Assembly (NCBI GenBank): GCA_009840965.1
Contig: VXMT01000226.1
Location: 1,930 to 36,830, forward strand
Origin: Chloroflexota bacterium
GTDB lineage: Bacteria > Chloroflexota > Dehalococcoidia > UBA2979
Direction: 5' to 3'
DNA: 34,901 nt
The first letter of the stretch is position 1; each line of letters begins with the position of its first letter. Of this stretch, positions 1 through 6,945 are shown one piece after another. A program made the position numbers and the translations under genes. The notes below the pieces were generated by a model that saw only the letters and a list, made by a program, of their open reading frames with translations, did no database searches and was not told where the DNA came from.

Positions 1-30
1 GGTCGCGGGCCCGTCAAACACAACCCCGGG

Positions 31-47
31 CCGGCGCTGCCCGCCGG
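31..47 (-). terminator. Possible terminator after the first crotonase gene
   Basis: A 6-bp perfect inverted repeat (CCGGCG / CGCCGG, 5-nt loop) lies 26 bp past the stop of the minus-strand crotonase. Read on the minus strand it is followed by a T-richer run (GGGGTTGTGTTTG). The stem is short and the T-tract is interrupted, so this is only a plausible intrinsic terminator. Positions 1-30 hold nothing else that I recognise. Confidence 0.3.
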
Positions 48-73
48 GCGTGCTGTTCGGATCCTCGCGGGGC

Positions 74-862
74 CTAGCGGCCGTGGAAGATCGGCTGGCG
101 CTTCTCGGCGAAGGCGGCGGCGGCCTCGCGCGTGTCGTCCAGCTTCATCAGCCCCTGCATGGCCTGCGGGAAGGCGATGCCGAACTGGTAGCTCTCCGGG
201 CGCGGCCGCGCCATCATCAGCTGCTGCTTCGTGACCTGGACGTGGACCGGCGGCAGGCCGGCGATCTCCTGCGCCAGCTCCATCGCGGTGCCCATGATGT
301 CCTCGGGCGCGACGACGTGGTTGACGAGGCCCAGCTCGTAGGCGCGCTGCGCCGTGATCTGGTGGCCGCGCAGCACGATCTCGGAGCCGGGCAGCCAGGG
401 CAGGTTGTTGAGGATCGGCACGAAGGCCGGGCCGATGATGCCGGTCGGCAGCTCGGACATGGCGAAGCGGGCGTTGTCCGCGGAGACGACGATGTCGGAG
501 CCGCAGCACATGTACCAGCCGGCGCCCCAGGCGCCGCCCTGCACGGCGGAGATGATCGGCTTGTCGGTCTCCGGCACCAGGTAGAGGCCGAAGATCTCGG
601 CGCGGGAGGCGCCGCGCGCGCCCATGGTGTTACCGCCCCGCTCGGCCTGCTCGCGGATGTCGCGGCCGGCGCAGAAGATGCGGCCCTCGGCGCTGAGCAC
701 GACGCAGCGCACGTTGTCGTCGGCCATCGCCTCCATCCAGGCGCCGCCGAGCTCGTCGCCCATCTGCTCGCCGAAGGCGTTGAGCCGCTCGGGCCGGTTC
801 ATGATGATGTTGGCGACGTGACCGTCCACCTCGTACTTGACGTACTCTGCCTCGTAGGCCAT
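74..862 (-). CDS. Enoyl-CoA hydratase/isomerase family protein (crotonase paralogue 1)
   Basis: A 262-residue single-domain crotonase, the usual length for the family. The conserved segments are RPERLNAFGEQ (about 23-33), FCAGRDIREQ (oxyanion-hole loop, 63-72), a GGAWGAG turn (109-115) and the C-terminal helix. Aligned by eye to rat enoyl-CoA hydratase, the Glu164 equivalent is kept (E137 in AMSELPTG), but the Glu144 position is Y117. One retained glutamate is the pattern of delta3,delta2-enoyl-CoA isomerases, so hydration should not be assumed. Two close paralogues lie at 2221-3018 and 14247-15023, and all three share PPVHVQVTKQQLMMARPRP-like and FAEKR-GR endings. It is divergent from the alcohol dehydrogenase across a 256-bp gap. 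The substrate is unknown, probably an unsaturated acyl-CoA in the cytoplasm. Confidence 0.85.
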   Translation of the reverse strand: MAYEAEYVKYEVDGHVANIIMNRPERLNAFGEQMGDELGGAWMEAMADDNVRCVVLSAEGRIFCAGRDIREQAERGGNTMGARGASRAEIFGLYLVPETDKPIISAVQGGAWGAGWYMCCGSDIVVSADNARFAMSELPTGIIGPAFVPILNNLPWLPGSEIVLRGHQITAQRAYELGLVNHVVAPEDIMGTAMELAQEIAGLPPVHVQVTKQQLMMARPRPESYQFGIAFPQAMQGLMKLDDTREAAAAFAEKRQPIFHGR

Positions 863-1038
863 CTGCGCTCCCTGTTCCTCGCTCCTGCGTCTGTCCGATG
901 CTCGTTCGCTGCCGCTCGCCGCGGGTCCGGGCGCCGACCGAACCGGCGGCGTGCCCGAACACTCCGCGACCGGCCCGCACCCTACACGACGAGCCGGACA
1001 GCGGCAACGCGCGCGAGCGCCCGGCGCGCCGCGTTGCG

Positions 1039-1062
1039 CCGAGCCGTGCTATACCGGCTCGG
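1039..1062. promoter_or_regulatory. Palindrome with embedded extended -10 upstream of the alcohol dehydrogenase
   Basis: A perfect 8-bp inverted repeat (CCGAGCCG / CGGCTCGG) encloses the 8-nt spacer TGCTATAC. The spacer and next base form TGCTATACC, which resembles an extended -10 (TGnTATAAT) for the rightward gene 56 bp downstream. The complementary strand reads TATAGC and could serve the leftward crotonase with a long leader. A repressor site over a -10 element is a natural reading but unproven. The rest of the 863-1118 gap shows no other recognisable feature. Confidence 0.4.
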
Positions 1063-1118
1063 GCCGCCGCCGCACTGATGCCGGCGCGCAGCGGCGCAGC
1101 GTGGACGGGAGCAGCGAG

Positions 1119-2210
1119 ATGCAATCGAAAGCCGCGATCTTCACCGAGCCGGGCCAGCCACTTCTCGTCGAGGACGTCGAGTACGGCGAGCCGGGGCCGG
1201 GCGAGGTGCTGGTGCGCAACTTCGCCTCCGGCATCTGCCACTCGCAGTTGCACCAGATGCACGGCCCGCGCGCCGTGCCCGGCCCCTTCATGCTCGGCCA
1301 CGAGGCGACGAGCGAGGTCGTCGCGGTCGGCGAGGGCGTCGAACACGTCGCTACGGGCGATATCGTCTTCCTCACCTGGATCCCGCGCGACGCCGCGCCC
1401 GGCGACGGCCAGCCACCGCAGCTCACCGGCGAGATTCGCTGGCGAGGCGAGAACATCGCGCGCATGATCTACACCTGGTCGGAGCACTCCCTCGCCCGCC
1501 AGGAGTACGTCGTGCGCGTGCCCGACGACGTGGCCCGCGACGTGACCAGCATCATCGGCTGCGCCGTGATGACGGGCGCGGGCGCCGTGCTCAACACGGC
1601 GAACGTGCAGCGCGGCCAGTCCGCCGCCGTCTTCGGCGTCGGCGGCGTCGGGCTGTCCGCGATCAGCGCGCTCGCCGTGCGCGAGGCGGACCCGATCATC
1701 GCCGTCGACCTCGACGACGAGAAGCTGGAGCTGGCGAGGCGCTTCGGCGCGACGGTCGGCGTGAACGCCGCCGATCGCGACGCGGTGACCGCGATCGGCG
1801 AGCTGACGGGGCCGGGCACGACGAACTGGTTCAACCAGCCGACGAGCGGGCTGGAGTTCGCCTTCGACTGCATCGGCAAGGAGATCACGATGCACCAGAT
1901 CGCCGAGGCGGTGCGGCCCGGCGACATCACGAACACGCGCGGCGGCACGGCGGTGCTGGTCGGCGTGCCGGACGGCGAGGCCTCGCTCAACATGCTCGAT
2001 ATCCTGCGGGGCGAGAAGCGCTTCATCGGCTCCTACGGCGGCTCCTGCCGCCCCGATCGCGACTTCCCGGAGTTCATCCGCTGGCACAAGGAGGGAATGC
2101 TCGACCTCGACTTGCTGGTCAGCGAGCGCGTCGCCCTCGACGACATCAACGACGCCACGGAGCGCCTGCGCCGCGGCGAGATCGCCGGCCGCTCGATCAT
2201 CGAGTTCTAG
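1119..2210 (+). CDS. Zinc-dependent alcohol dehydrogenase (MDR family, class III-like)
   Basis: A 363-residue medium-chain dehydrogenase/reductase that oxidises an alcohol or adduct with NAD(P). The catalytic-zinc ligands are visible: C40 (GICHSQ), H61-E62 (GHEA) and C148 (IIGCAVMTGAGA, a class III/formaldehyde-dehydrogenase-like segment). The Rossmann motif GVGGVG is at 173-178. The lobe that normally holds the structural zinc (four clustered Cys around residues 90-110) has no cysteine at all. I chose the ATG at 1119 because it follows GGAG at 1108-1111 and begins the conserved first strand; the frame stays open upstream without homology. It converges on the second crotonase with a 10-bp gap. 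The substrate is not predictable: a thiol-formaldehyde adduct or a primary alcohol are both possible. Confidence 0.85.
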   Translation: MQSKAAIFTEPGQPLLVEDVEYGEPGPGEVLVRNFASGICHSQLHQMHGPRAVPGPFMLGHEATSEVVAVGEGVEHVATGDIVFLTWIPRDAAPGDGQPPQLTGEIRWRGENIARMIYTWSEHSLARQEYVVRVPDDVARDVTSIIGCAVMTGAGAVLNTANVQRGQSAAVFGVGGVGLSAISALAVREADPIIAVDLDDEKLELARRFGATVGVNAADRDAVTAIGELTGPGTTNWFNQPTSGLEFAFDCIGKEITMHQIAEAVRPGDITNTRGGTAVLVGVPDGEASLNMLDILRGEKRFIGSYGGSCRPDRDFPEFIRWHKEGMLDLDLLVSERVALDDINDATERLRRGEIAGRSIIEF

Positions 2211-2220
2211 TGGCGAGGCG

Positions 2221-3018
2221 CTAGCGGCCCCGGAACACCGGCGTGCGCCGCTCGGCGAAGGCGGCCGCGGCCTCTCGCGTGTCCTCGAGCGTCATCAGGC
2301 CCTGGAAGGCCTGCGGGAACGCGATGTCGAACTGGTAGGTGGCGGGCCGGCGGCGCGCCATCATCAGCTGCTGCTTGGTCACCTGCACGTGCACCGGCGG
2401 CAGCCCCGCGATCTCCTCGGCGAGGTCGCGCGCGGTGCTCAGCACCGCGTCCGCGGGGACGACGTGGTTGACGAGGCCGAGTGCATGGGCCCGCTCTGCC
2501 GAGACCTGGTGGCCGCGCAGCACGATCTCCGAGCCGGGCAGCCAGGGGAGGTTGTTGAGGATCGGCACGAACGCCGGCCCGATGATGCCCGTCGGGAGGT
2601 GGGACATCGCGAAGCGGGCGTCGGCGGCGGCGACCACGATGTCGCTGCCGCAGCACATGAACCAGCCCGCGCCCCAGGCGCCGCCGCGCACGGCGGCGAT
2701 GATCGGCTTGTCCGTCTCGGGCACGTGGAAGAAACCGAGGACGTCTGCGCGCGAGGCGGCGACGCGGCCGTCGGAGCGCCGCTGCCGCCCCTCGAGCTCT
2801 CGCTGCTCGCGGATGTCGCGACCGGCGCAGAAGACGCGGCCCTCGCCGGTGAGGATGACGCAGCGCACATCGTCGTCGCCCATCGCCTCGAGCCAGGCCC
2901 CGCCGAGCTCGTCGGCGGTCTGCTCGCCGAACGCGTTGAGCCGCTCCGGGCGGTTCATCGTGATCGTGGCGACGTGGCCGTCCAGCTCGTACCTGACGAA
3001 CTCCGCCTCGTAAGCCAT
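2221..3018 (-). CDS. Enoyl-CoA hydratase/isomerase family protein (crotonase paralogue 2, altered active site)
   Basis: A 265-residue crotonase, closely similar to the product of 74-862 but with a longer, charged loop (about residues 70-90, RELEGRQRRSDGRV). Both catalytic glutamates of classical enoyl-CoA hydratase are replaced by eye alignment: the Glu144 position is F120 and the Glu164 position is H140 (AMSHLPTG, where the paralogues read AMSELPTG or AMSEIPTG). The fold motifs RPERLNAFGEQ, FCAGRDIREQ and PPVHVQVTKQQLMMA are intact, so the protein should fold and bind CoA. It may catalyse a different crotonase reaction or act as a partner subunit. It lies 23 bp downstream of the phosphotriesterase-like gene on the same strand and is probably cotranscribed with it. 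Confidence 0.85.
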   Translation of the reverse strand: MAYEAEFVRYELDGHVATITMNRPERLNAFGEQTADELGGAWLEAMGDDDVRCVILTGEGRVFCAGRDIREQRELEGRQRRSDGRVAASRADVLGFFHVPETDKPIIAAVRGGAWGAGWFMCCGSDIVVAAADARFAMSHLPTGIIGPAFVPILNNLPWLPGSEIVLRGHQVSAERAHALGLVNHVVPADAVLSTARDLAEEIAGLPPVHVQVTKQQLMMARRRPATYQFDIAFPQAFQGLMTLEDTREAAAAFAERRTPVFRGR

Positions 3019-3041
3019 CGGGGGACCGCTCCTCCCGCTCG

Positions 3042-3989
3042 CTACGCCTCGCCGGTCAGGAACCTGCGGGGCACCTCGATCATCATCAGGTCGATCGTGT
3101 CCTGCGGGAGGCCGTCCCCCAGCAGCGCGGGGATCGCGGTGGTGGAGAGGAAGGTCCAGCCGTTCGGGCCCGTCGGGTCGTGCGGCACCTCGGTCTGGCC
3201 GACGCGCAGCAGCGGCGTCGTGCCGTCGTGGCCGAGCATGATCTTGTCCGCGTAGCCGCGCCGGATCAGCTCCTTCACGCTCGCGTTGCGCTCCTCCCAG
3301 CTGGCCCGCCCCGGGCGGCCGGGGTAGCGATCCATCGAGAGGTAGACGCCGGCCTTCAGCAGGTCCTCGAGGTAGTCGACATCCGTCGTGTCGGCGGAGT
3401 GGCCGATCGCGACGCGGTCCATCGGCACGCCCTCCTCCTGGAAGATCTCGACCTGGCGGCGGCCCACCTCGAGCAGCGCCCAGTGGTGCGTCGAGATCGG
3501 GGTGCCGGTCCGCTTGCAGGCGCGCGCCGCGCCCCGGATCGTCGTGTCGTACGCCTCGGTGACGCCCTCCATGTCGTTGGCGACCTTGATCGCGCCGGCC
3601 CTGATGTCGGTGTCGCCGATCCCGACTTCGATCTCGCGCACGAAGATCTCGGCGATCTCGTCCGGCTCGCGGTTGGTGAAGGACATCGGGGCGACGCGCC
3701 ACATGCCGGTCGCGCAGACGACCTGCATGCCGGACAGCTCCGACATCTCGCGCATCAGCGCCACGTCGCGCCCGAGGTCCGGCGTCGTCAGGTCGATCAG
3801 CGTCTGCACGCCCACGGCCCGCGCGGCGGTGAGCCGCTCGAGCATCACGCGGCGGCTCGCGTCGAAGTCGTACATCCACGGATACCAGACGTTGTCCGCG
3901 CTCTGGCAGGTGAAGACGTGCTCGTGGCTGAGCGTGAACCCCAGCTCGCTGCCGTCAATCGGTCCAAGAACGGTCTCAACCTGCGCCAT
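3042..3989 (-). CDS. Phosphotriesterase-family metal-dependent hydrolase
   Basis: A 315-residue TIM-barrel amidohydrolase of the phosphotriesterase (PTE/PHP, php) family. All six binuclear-metal ligands can be placed: H22 and H24 (SHEHVF), the carbamylated lysine K135 (GAIKVA), H168 (STHHW), H197 (IGHSAD) and D255 (LGHDGT). Members hydrolyse lactones, carboxylesters or organophosphates, and many environmental members are lactonases. ATG 3989 is preceded on its strand by GGAGGA with good spacing. It leads an operon with crotonase paralogue 2. Its promoter probably overlaps that of the divergent CocE gene (4036-4045). A lactonase feeding an acyl-CoA pathway would fit the neighbours, but this is inference. 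Confidence 0.87.
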   Translation of the reverse strand: MAQVETVLGPIDGSELGFTLSHEHVFTCQSADNVWYPWMYDFDASRRVMLERLTAARAVGVQTLIDLTTPDLGRDVALMREMSELSGMQVVCATGMWRVAPMSFTNREPDEIAEIFVREIEVGIGDTDIRAGAIKVANDMEGVTEAYDTTIRGAARACKRTGTPISTHHWALLEVGRRQVEIFQEEGVPMDRVAIGHSADTTDVDYLEDLLKAGVYLSMDRYPGRPGRASWEERNASVKELIRRGYADKIMLGHDGTTPLLRVGQTEVPHDPTGPNGWTFLSTTAIPALLGDGLPQDTIDLMMIEVPRRFLTGEA

Positions 3990-4035
3990 CTTGTCCTCCG
4001 CTTCTCGCCGCGTGCACCTGAGCGGCGGCGCCGTC

Positions 4036-4045
4036 AGGATATGCT
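4036..4045. promoter_or_regulatory. Overlapping back-to-back -10 elements
   Basis: The ten bases AGGATATGCT read TATGCT rightward (4040-4045, 30 nt before the CocE ATG) and TATCCT leftward (4041-4036, 46 nt before the phosphotriesterase ATG). Each matches TATAAT at 4 of 6 positions, including the most conserved TA...T. No convincing -35 is seen in either direction. It is likely a shared bidirectional promoter. Confidence 0.4.
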
Positions 4046-4075
4046 CTCGGCGCGAATCTTGCGGGAGGCACGGCG

Positions 4076-5794
4076 ATGGCGGTCGATCGGGTGCTCGTCG
4101 AGAAGCACGTCACGGTCACGATGCGCGACGGCGTCGAGACGCGCGGCGACCTCTACCGGCCCGCCGAGGGCGCGCCCGTCCCCGGTATCGTCTGCCGCAC
4201 GCCCTACGACAAGGAGGCGATCGGCGCCACGCGCGTCCTGCCCGCGCCGCTCAAGTTCGCCGAGGCCGGCTACGCCGTGCTCGTCGTCGACGTACGCGGC
4301 CGCTACTCCTCGGACGGCGTGTTCGAGCCCTTCCACAACGAGGGCCGCGACGGCTACGACACGGTCGAGTGGCTGGCCGCGCAGCCGTTCTGCGACGGCA
4401 ACGTCGGCATCTTCGGCCTCTCCTACTACGGCGCGACGACGCTGCTGGCGACACGCGAGCAGCCGCCCTCGCTGCGCTGCGCCGCCGCGATCATCACCGC
4501 CAGCGACTACTTCGACGACTGGACGCACTACGGCGGGGCGCTGCAGCTCGGCTTCAGCGGCACCTGGGGCATGGGCCTCGCCGCCGCCCAGTTGCTGCGC
4601 GAGGACAGCGCCGCCTCCGAGGCCGACGCGGAGGCGCTCGCCCTCGCGATGGCCTCGCCGCTGGAGACACTGGCCCACCGGCCGTTGAGCGAAATGCCGG
4701 GCATGTCGATCCCCGGCGTCGCGCCCTACTGGGCGGAGTGGCTGGAGCACGACCGCCGCGACGAGCACTGGGAGGCGCTGAGGCTCTCAAGAGACTACGC
4801 CGACTTCCGGGTGCCCGTGATGCACGTCGGTGGCTGGTTCGACCTCTTCACGCTCGGCACCGTGCGCAACTTCCAGGGCATGCACGCCGCGGGCGTCGCC
4901 GAGCAGCGGCTCTGGATGGGGCCCTGGTCGCACACCTCGTACGAGCGCTACCACGGCGAGGTCGATTTCGGCGGGACCGCGCCGGTCGGGCTCTGCGGCA
5001 TCGACCTGGCCTACCTCGCCTTCTTCGACGAGCACCTGCGCGGGTTGGCCCCCGAGGAGCCGCAGCCGACCGTGCGCTACTTCCTGATGGGCTCGAACGA
5101 GTGGCGCGACGCCACCGCCTGGCCGCCCGCGGAGGCGCGCGAGCAGGCGCGCTACCTGCGCTCGGGCGGCGAGGCGCACGGCGCGCGCGGCGACGGCCGC
5201 CTCGAGGACGCACCTGCGGAAGGTGACGAGCCGGCCGACCGCTACCTCTACGACCCGGAGCGGCCCGTGCCGACCGAGGGCGGCTCGCTGCTCCAGCAGT
5301 CGGTCGGCCAGCCGGGCCCGCGTGATCAGTCGCAGATCGAGGCGCGCGACGACGTGCTTTGCTACACCACCGCGCCGCTCGAGCGGCCGCTCACGGTCGC
5401 CGGACCGGTCACGGTCGAGCTGTGGGCCGTCACCGACGCGCCGGACACGGACTGGACGGCCAAGCTCGTCGTCGTCGAGCCGGACGGGCGCACGATCTCG
5501 CTCTGCGACGGCATCCGCCGCGCCAGCTTCCGCGAGTCGCTCACGGACCCCTCGCCGGTGACGCCGGGCGAGGCCTACCGCTACGAGATCGAGCTGGGCA
5601 GCACGGCCTACCGCTTCGGTACGGGTGACCGCCTGCGCCTGCAGGTCTCAAGCTCGAACTTCCCGCGCTTCGACGCCAACCCGAACACCGGCGAGCCCTC
5701 GTGGAAGGCCGTCGGGACGCGTCCGGCCGTGCAACAGGTGCTGCACGACGCCGCGCACCCCTCGGCGCTGCGCCTCTGGCGGCTGGACGAGTAA
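4076..5794 (+). CDS. CocE/NonD family serine hydrolase (X-Pro dipeptidyl-peptidase S15 type)
   Basis: A 572-residue ester or peptide hydrolase. The alpha/beta-hydrolase core carries nucleophile S116 (GLSYYGA), D256 (GGWFDLF) and H286 (GPWSHTS), almost the spacing of the CocE cocaine esterase triad (S117-D259-H287). A C-terminal jelly-roll (PepX_C type, about 345-565) contains the family stretch ending SSNFPRFDANPNTGE. ATG 4076 follows GGGAGG at 4063-4068. No signal peptide is seen, so it should act in the cytoplasm on small esters or amides. The last 35 bp (5760-5794) are repeated at 6891-6925 beyond the NYN gene, so the gene end marks a recombination junction. Confidence 0.9.
   Translation: MAVDRVLVEKHVTVTMRDGVETRGDLYRPAEGAPVPGIVCRTPYDKEAIGATRVLPAPLKFAEAGYAVLVVDVRGRYSSDGVFEPFHNEGRDGYDTVEWLAAQPFCDGNVGIFGLSYYGATTLLATREQPPSLRCAAAIITASDYFDDWTHYGGALQLGFSGTWGMGLAAAQLLREDSAASEADAEALALAMASPLETLAHRPLSEMPGMSIPGVAPYWAEWLEHDRRDEHWEALRLSRDYADFRVPVMHVGGWFDLFTLGTVRNFQGMHAAGVAEQRLWMGPWSHTSYERYHGEVDFGGTAPVGLCGIDLAYLAFFDEHLRGLAPEEPQPTVRYFLMGSNEWRDATAWPPAEAREQARYLRSGGEAHGARGDGRLEDAPAEGDEPADRYLYDPERPVPTEGGSLLQQSVGQPGPRDQSQIEARDDVLCYTTAPLERPLTVAGPVTVELWAVTDAPDTDWTAKLVVVEPDGRTISLCDGIRRASFRESLTDPSPVTPGEAYRYEIELGSTAYRFGTGDRLRLQVSSSNFPRFDANPNTGEPSWKAVGTRPAVQQVLHDAAHPSALRLWRLDE
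5760..5794 (+). repeat. Left copy of a 35-bp imperfect direct repeat (CocE gene 3' end)
   Basis: These 35 bp encode the last ten residues (SALRLWRLDE) and stop of the CocE gene. They match 6891-6925 at 31 of 35 positions. The 1.1 kb between the copies contains only the NYN gene and a 224-bp leader (5795-6018) in which I recognise nothing. Confidence 0.75.
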
Positions 5795-6018
5795 GCCTCA
5801 ACGTCACCGGCGGTCAAGGGGAGAACTCGGACACTCGACCGCGGCCTCGCAATGCGCGGGTTTGGGAACGGGATGCGACTCGGCGTTGATCGGAGTGCGC
5901 CTATGTGCGAGATTAGGATATCTGTTCGCCTCGCGGCTTGAGCGGCTGACGAACCGAAGGCGTGCTGCGCGGAGCGCGCTCATGGCGCGAATCTTCACGG
6001 TTAGGGGGGCTGGTCGGA

Positions 6019-6861
6019 ATGGGCATCTCTGGAGGGGGCGCCTACCTGGGCCCGCAGGAGGTCAGATACCTCTTCGTCGACGGTGGCTATCTGAGGAAGG
6101 TCGCGGAGAAGTTCAGCCGCGAGTTCTTCGACGGGGCCGACCTACCCATCAACTACCAAGCGCTCGGCAGCCAATTCACGAGGTGCTTCTACTACGACTG
6201 TCTTCCCGCCCAGTCAGCGAACGGGGAATCGGTCACTAACGATGCGCGCCTGGAACGGCAGCGCGAGCAGCTGAGCGAGATTCGGTCGCTTCATGGGTGG
6301 CACGTCGTGGAGGGCGTCATGGCTGGCACCGGCAATCGGGCGCGCCAGAAACAAGTGGATGTCCACATAGCCGTCGACCTCTTGACGCACTCTTACCGGA
6401 AGAACATGCACCGGGCGGCGTTCATCGCTGGCGACCAGGACTTCAAGCCGCTCGTCGAGGCAGTCGTTCGCGACGGGATGCTCATCGAGATTTGGTTTGA
6501 GAGATCATCGGCGAGCCGCGACCTGCTCGATGCTGCGGACGGCCGGAAGCCTCTCGACTTGTACGAGTTCTATCGATACTTGGAGAGGCCATTCAAGGAT
6601 GCGCATCCACTGCCGAAGCGGTGGGTCAATGAGTCGTGGAGGGTCATGGCGGGGGAACTCCAGCGGTCCGGGGAGTGCCGTGAAGGTTCTGTTGACCTGT
6701 ACTGCCACGGTGGTGAGTACACGATCGTCGGCCCCAGCCAAGGCGGCGGAGGTCGCTACCGTTGCATGGGGTACGACAATCTTGATCTGCTCGAGCGAGT
6801 CTTCGCGTCGCAATTCGGCGAGATCACGTGGCGGAAGGCTCCCGTAGCCCCGACGGGCTAA
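6019..6861 (+). CDS. NYN (LabA/PIN-like) domain protein
   Basis: A 280-residue protein with an N-terminal NYN domain (about 15-165), the PIN-like fold of LabA/DUF88 proteins that usually act as metal-dependent RNases. The acidic residues are visible: D21 (YLFVDGGYL), D114 and D120 (KQVDVHIAVDLL), D139 and D141 (FIAGDQDF). The C-terminal 100 residues, including a Gly-rich turn (QGGGGRYRC) near 241-249, do not resemble anything I know. I chose ATG 6019 because the fold begins right after it; the frame is open upstream from 5962 without an obvious domain. Its base composition is lower in G+C and its codons less biased than its neighbours'. It stands alone between two copies of the CocE gene end, which suggests acquisition. 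A defence or RNA-processing role is possible but unsupported by any partner gene. Confidence 0.8.
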   Translation: MGISGGGAYLGPQEVRYLFVDGGYLRKVAEKFSREFFDGADLPINYQALGSQFTRCFYYDCLPAQSANGESVTNDARLERQREQLSEIRSLHGWHVVEGVMAGTGNRARQKQVDVHIAVDLLTHSYRKNMHRAAFIAGDQDFKPLVEAVVRDGMLIEIWFERSSASRDLLDAADGRKPLDLYEFYRYLERPFKDAHPLPKRWVNESWRVMAGELQRSGECREGSVDLYCHGGEYTIVGPSQGGGGRYRCMGYDNLDLLERVFASQFGEITWRKAPVAPTG

Positions 6862-6890
6862 CGTCCAGGATCTCGGTAGTTGGCCGGTAG

Positions 6891-6925
6891 CCTCGGCGCT
6901 ACGGCTCTGGCTGCTGGACGAGTAG
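6891..6925 (+). pseudogene. Right copy of the 35-bp repeat: remnant of a CocE gene 3' end
   Basis: In frame this reads SALRLWLLDE-stop, against SALRLWRLDE-stop at the true CocE C-terminus; 31 of 35 bases agree and three of the four differences are silent or in the stop codon. Nothing upstream (6862-6890) continues the homology. It ends 20 bp before the stop of the convergent BKACE gene, where the intact CocE gene would be expected to end had the NYN segment not been present. Confidence 0.7.
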
Positions 6926-6945
6926 CGCCCGCGCGGCGCTCGCGG

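Noticed and set aside
3388-5226. 612-codon plus-strand open frame overlapping the PTE and CocE genes
   Set aside because: It crosses the divergent promoter and both real genes out of frame; Arg-rich shadow without motifs.
6019-6861. Toxin-antitoxin or defence system around the NYN gene
   Set aside because: A NYN nuclease invites this, but there is no small partner gene, helicase, or known defence gene between the flanking repeats.
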